The translations under genes were made by a program, and so were the position numbers. Below are positions 35,475 through 38,460 of a DNA stretch of 38,460 nt, in pieces (the first letter of the stretch is position 1; each line of letters opens with the position of its first letter). The DNA comes from Muribaculaceae bacterium (GTDB lineage Bacteria; Bacteroidota; Bacteroidia; Bacteroidales; Muribaculaceae). The notes beneath the pieces are model-generated. The model saw only the letters and a list, made by a program, of their open reading frames with translations. It made no database searches and was not told the DNA's origin. The stretch is taken from NCBI GenBank assembly GCA_029063895.1, contig JAIDNJ010000050.1, forward strand, positions 1-38,460, given 5' to 3'.

Positions 35475-36593
35475 TTAATTTGCTGAAATATGCTGGGGAT
35501 GGGGTTCCTTTTTCTCATGTTCGTGATGCCCGTCTTCCTGAGCGAGTGAAATAAATATGGTCGAGAGCATGGTGAACACGTATGCCTGAATGAACGATAC
35601 AAGAACATCTATCAGAAGCATGAACACCGAGAAGAGAATCGAGACGATGGCCGTAGCTCCACCAACTGCCACACTGATAACCGAGGCAAAGATAAAAATG
35701 AGAAGTGTAAGCACTATCACAATCATATGACCTCCCATCATGTTGGCAAAAAGACGCACTGTCAGAGCGGCCGGTTTGGTAAAGATACCGAACAGCTCGA
35801 TAAGAGGCATAATCGGTAAGGGAAACTTGAGCCAGAGGGGAACATCGGGCCAAAAAATCTCTTTCCAATAATGTTTTGTACCGAATATGTTGGTAACAAG
35901 AAATGTCAGAATAGCCATCGTCATGGTCACAGCGATATTGCCGGTAAGGTTGGCACCGCCGGGGAAAATTACAATTAGTCCCAGCAGGTTCATCATAAAG
36001 ATGAACATAAAGACTGTCAGGAGGAACGGGGCAAATTTTTTCGCCTTATCACCGAGAGTCGATTTTACCACACCGTCATAGATGAATACAAACAGTGCCT
36101 CAAATGCTCCACGGGCACCACGCGGTGCACCATAAGGATGTTTTTTATACCAGCCCACGAGAGCAAAAGCAAACCATAATACCAATGCTACGGTAATAAA
36201 GACTGCAAGAACGTTTTTTGTAATCGAGACATCAAACGGAACGCGTTCCTGACCATCGACCAACTCGACAACTTTACCACGGTGGGGTCCTTCGGTAGGA
36301 ACCACAAAAGTCGTGTTACCGTCGACATATTCATGACCATGAGCGATACGCGCCGATGAGAAGCAATGGAGACCGTCGCTGCCAAAGACAATCACGGGCA
36401 ACGGGATGCGTCGGTGGTGGGAAAACGGTAGCTCCCAACCATAGGCATCTCCGAGGTGCTCGAAGATGATCTCCTTCGGATCGATTTTTTTCTCTCCCTG
36501 TCCGTTGGCCGAGTCAGCGGCGGCATCACTGAAGCCAAGCGCCATGAAGCCTGCGATAACAAGGATAATTATGAAAGTAATGAGCTTCTTCAT
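35475..36593 (-). CDS. atpB: ATP synthase a subunit with N-terminal periplasmic extension
   Basis: PLIELFGIFTKPAALTVRLFANMMGGH; start refined to MKKLITFIIIL. Confidence 0.95.
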   Translation of the reverse strand: MKKLITFIIILVIAGFMALGFSDAAADSANGQGEKKIDPKEIIFEHLGDAYGWELPFSHHRRIPLPVIVFGSDGLHCFSSARIAHGHEYVDGNTTFVVPTEGPHRGKVVELVDGQERVPFDVSITKNVLAVFITVALVLWFAFALVGWYKKHPYGAPRGARGAFEALFVFIYDGVVKSTLGDKAKKFAPFLLTVFMFIFMMNLLGLIVIFPGGANLTGNIAVTMTMAILTFLVTNIFGTKHYWKEIFWPDVPLWLKFPLPIMPLIELFGIFTKPAALTVRLFANMMGGHMIVIVLTLLIFIFASVISVAVGGATAIVSILFSVFMLLIDVLVSFIQAYVFTMLSTIFISLAQEDGHHEHEKKEPHPQHISAN

Positions 36594-36601
36594 CGTCACT
36601 G

Positions 36602-36835
36602 TCAATATATGCAAACCGACACCACGTTGTTGTCAACGTCGACTATACCTTCTTCGATATCAATATCACGGGAGCCTTCGGGCGTTGTGAAACTGATGAC
36701 TCCCTTGACAAGAGTCGAAATCAGCGATGCATGATGGTCGAGCACCGTGAACAGACCTTTTTCTCCGGGCAGTGTCACCGATTTGGCCTGACCTTCATAT
36801 ACGATTTCCTGGGAAGATATAACTTTTAGTGTCAT
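36602..36835 (-). CDS. atpC: ATP synthase epsilon subunit, beta-sandwich domain only
   Basis: MTLKVISSQEIVYEGQAKSVTLPGEKGLFTVLDHHASLISTL; 77 aa, no C-terminal helices. Confidence 0.93.
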   Translation of the reverse strand: MTLKVISSQEIVYEGQAKSVTLPGEKGLFTVLDHHASLISTLVKGVISFTTPEGSRDIDIEEGIVDVDNNVVSVCIY

Positions 36836-36876
36836 TGCTGTTTTTCTCTTTTGTTAATTTCAACACCGAGGGCTGT

Positions 36877-38418
<1,542 letters not shown>

Positions 38419-38460
38419 TTATTTACTTAAAATGTCAATCAAAGGTGAATACCATAAACG

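Overview
The window looks chromosomal and Bacteroidales-like: many TTTG-N19-21-TAnnTTTG style promoters, biotin-dependent carboxyltransferase, short atpC, C10 peptidase and serpin lipoproteins. Left to right it contains: a 5'-truncated tricorn-like S41 protease; an ECF sigma factor operon with small membrane proteins and an LTxxQ-type periplasmic protein; a C10 (streptopain-like) peptidase followed 12 bp later by a serpin; an OadA-like biotin carboxyltransferase; a small Ala/Glu/Val-rich lipoprotein; a porin; a rubredoxin absent from the supplied ORF track; a winged-helix-like/AAA+ ATPase behind a perfect dyad; an MFS/HlyD/TolC efflux operon; a 2H phosphoesterase; a DMT-family protein; an Ntn-hydrolase; a thioesterase; DprA; a uridine phosphorylase-like protein; a rhodanese; and then nuoI-N transcribed directly downstream of a complete atp operon. 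The observations I would follow up first are: (1) a 224-bp intergenic element present twice at the same length, plus a shortened inverted relative, built of hairpins whose stems change in a compensatory way, with all copies in convergent (3'-3') gaps; (2) a family of six terminator-like palindromes sharing a GTGTCAA/TTGACAC core, five of them 22-34 nt downstream of stop codons; (3) the C10 protease/serpin pair; (4) a nuoI split by an apparent 1-nt deletion, in a nuo cluster that lacks nuoA-H next to atpG.
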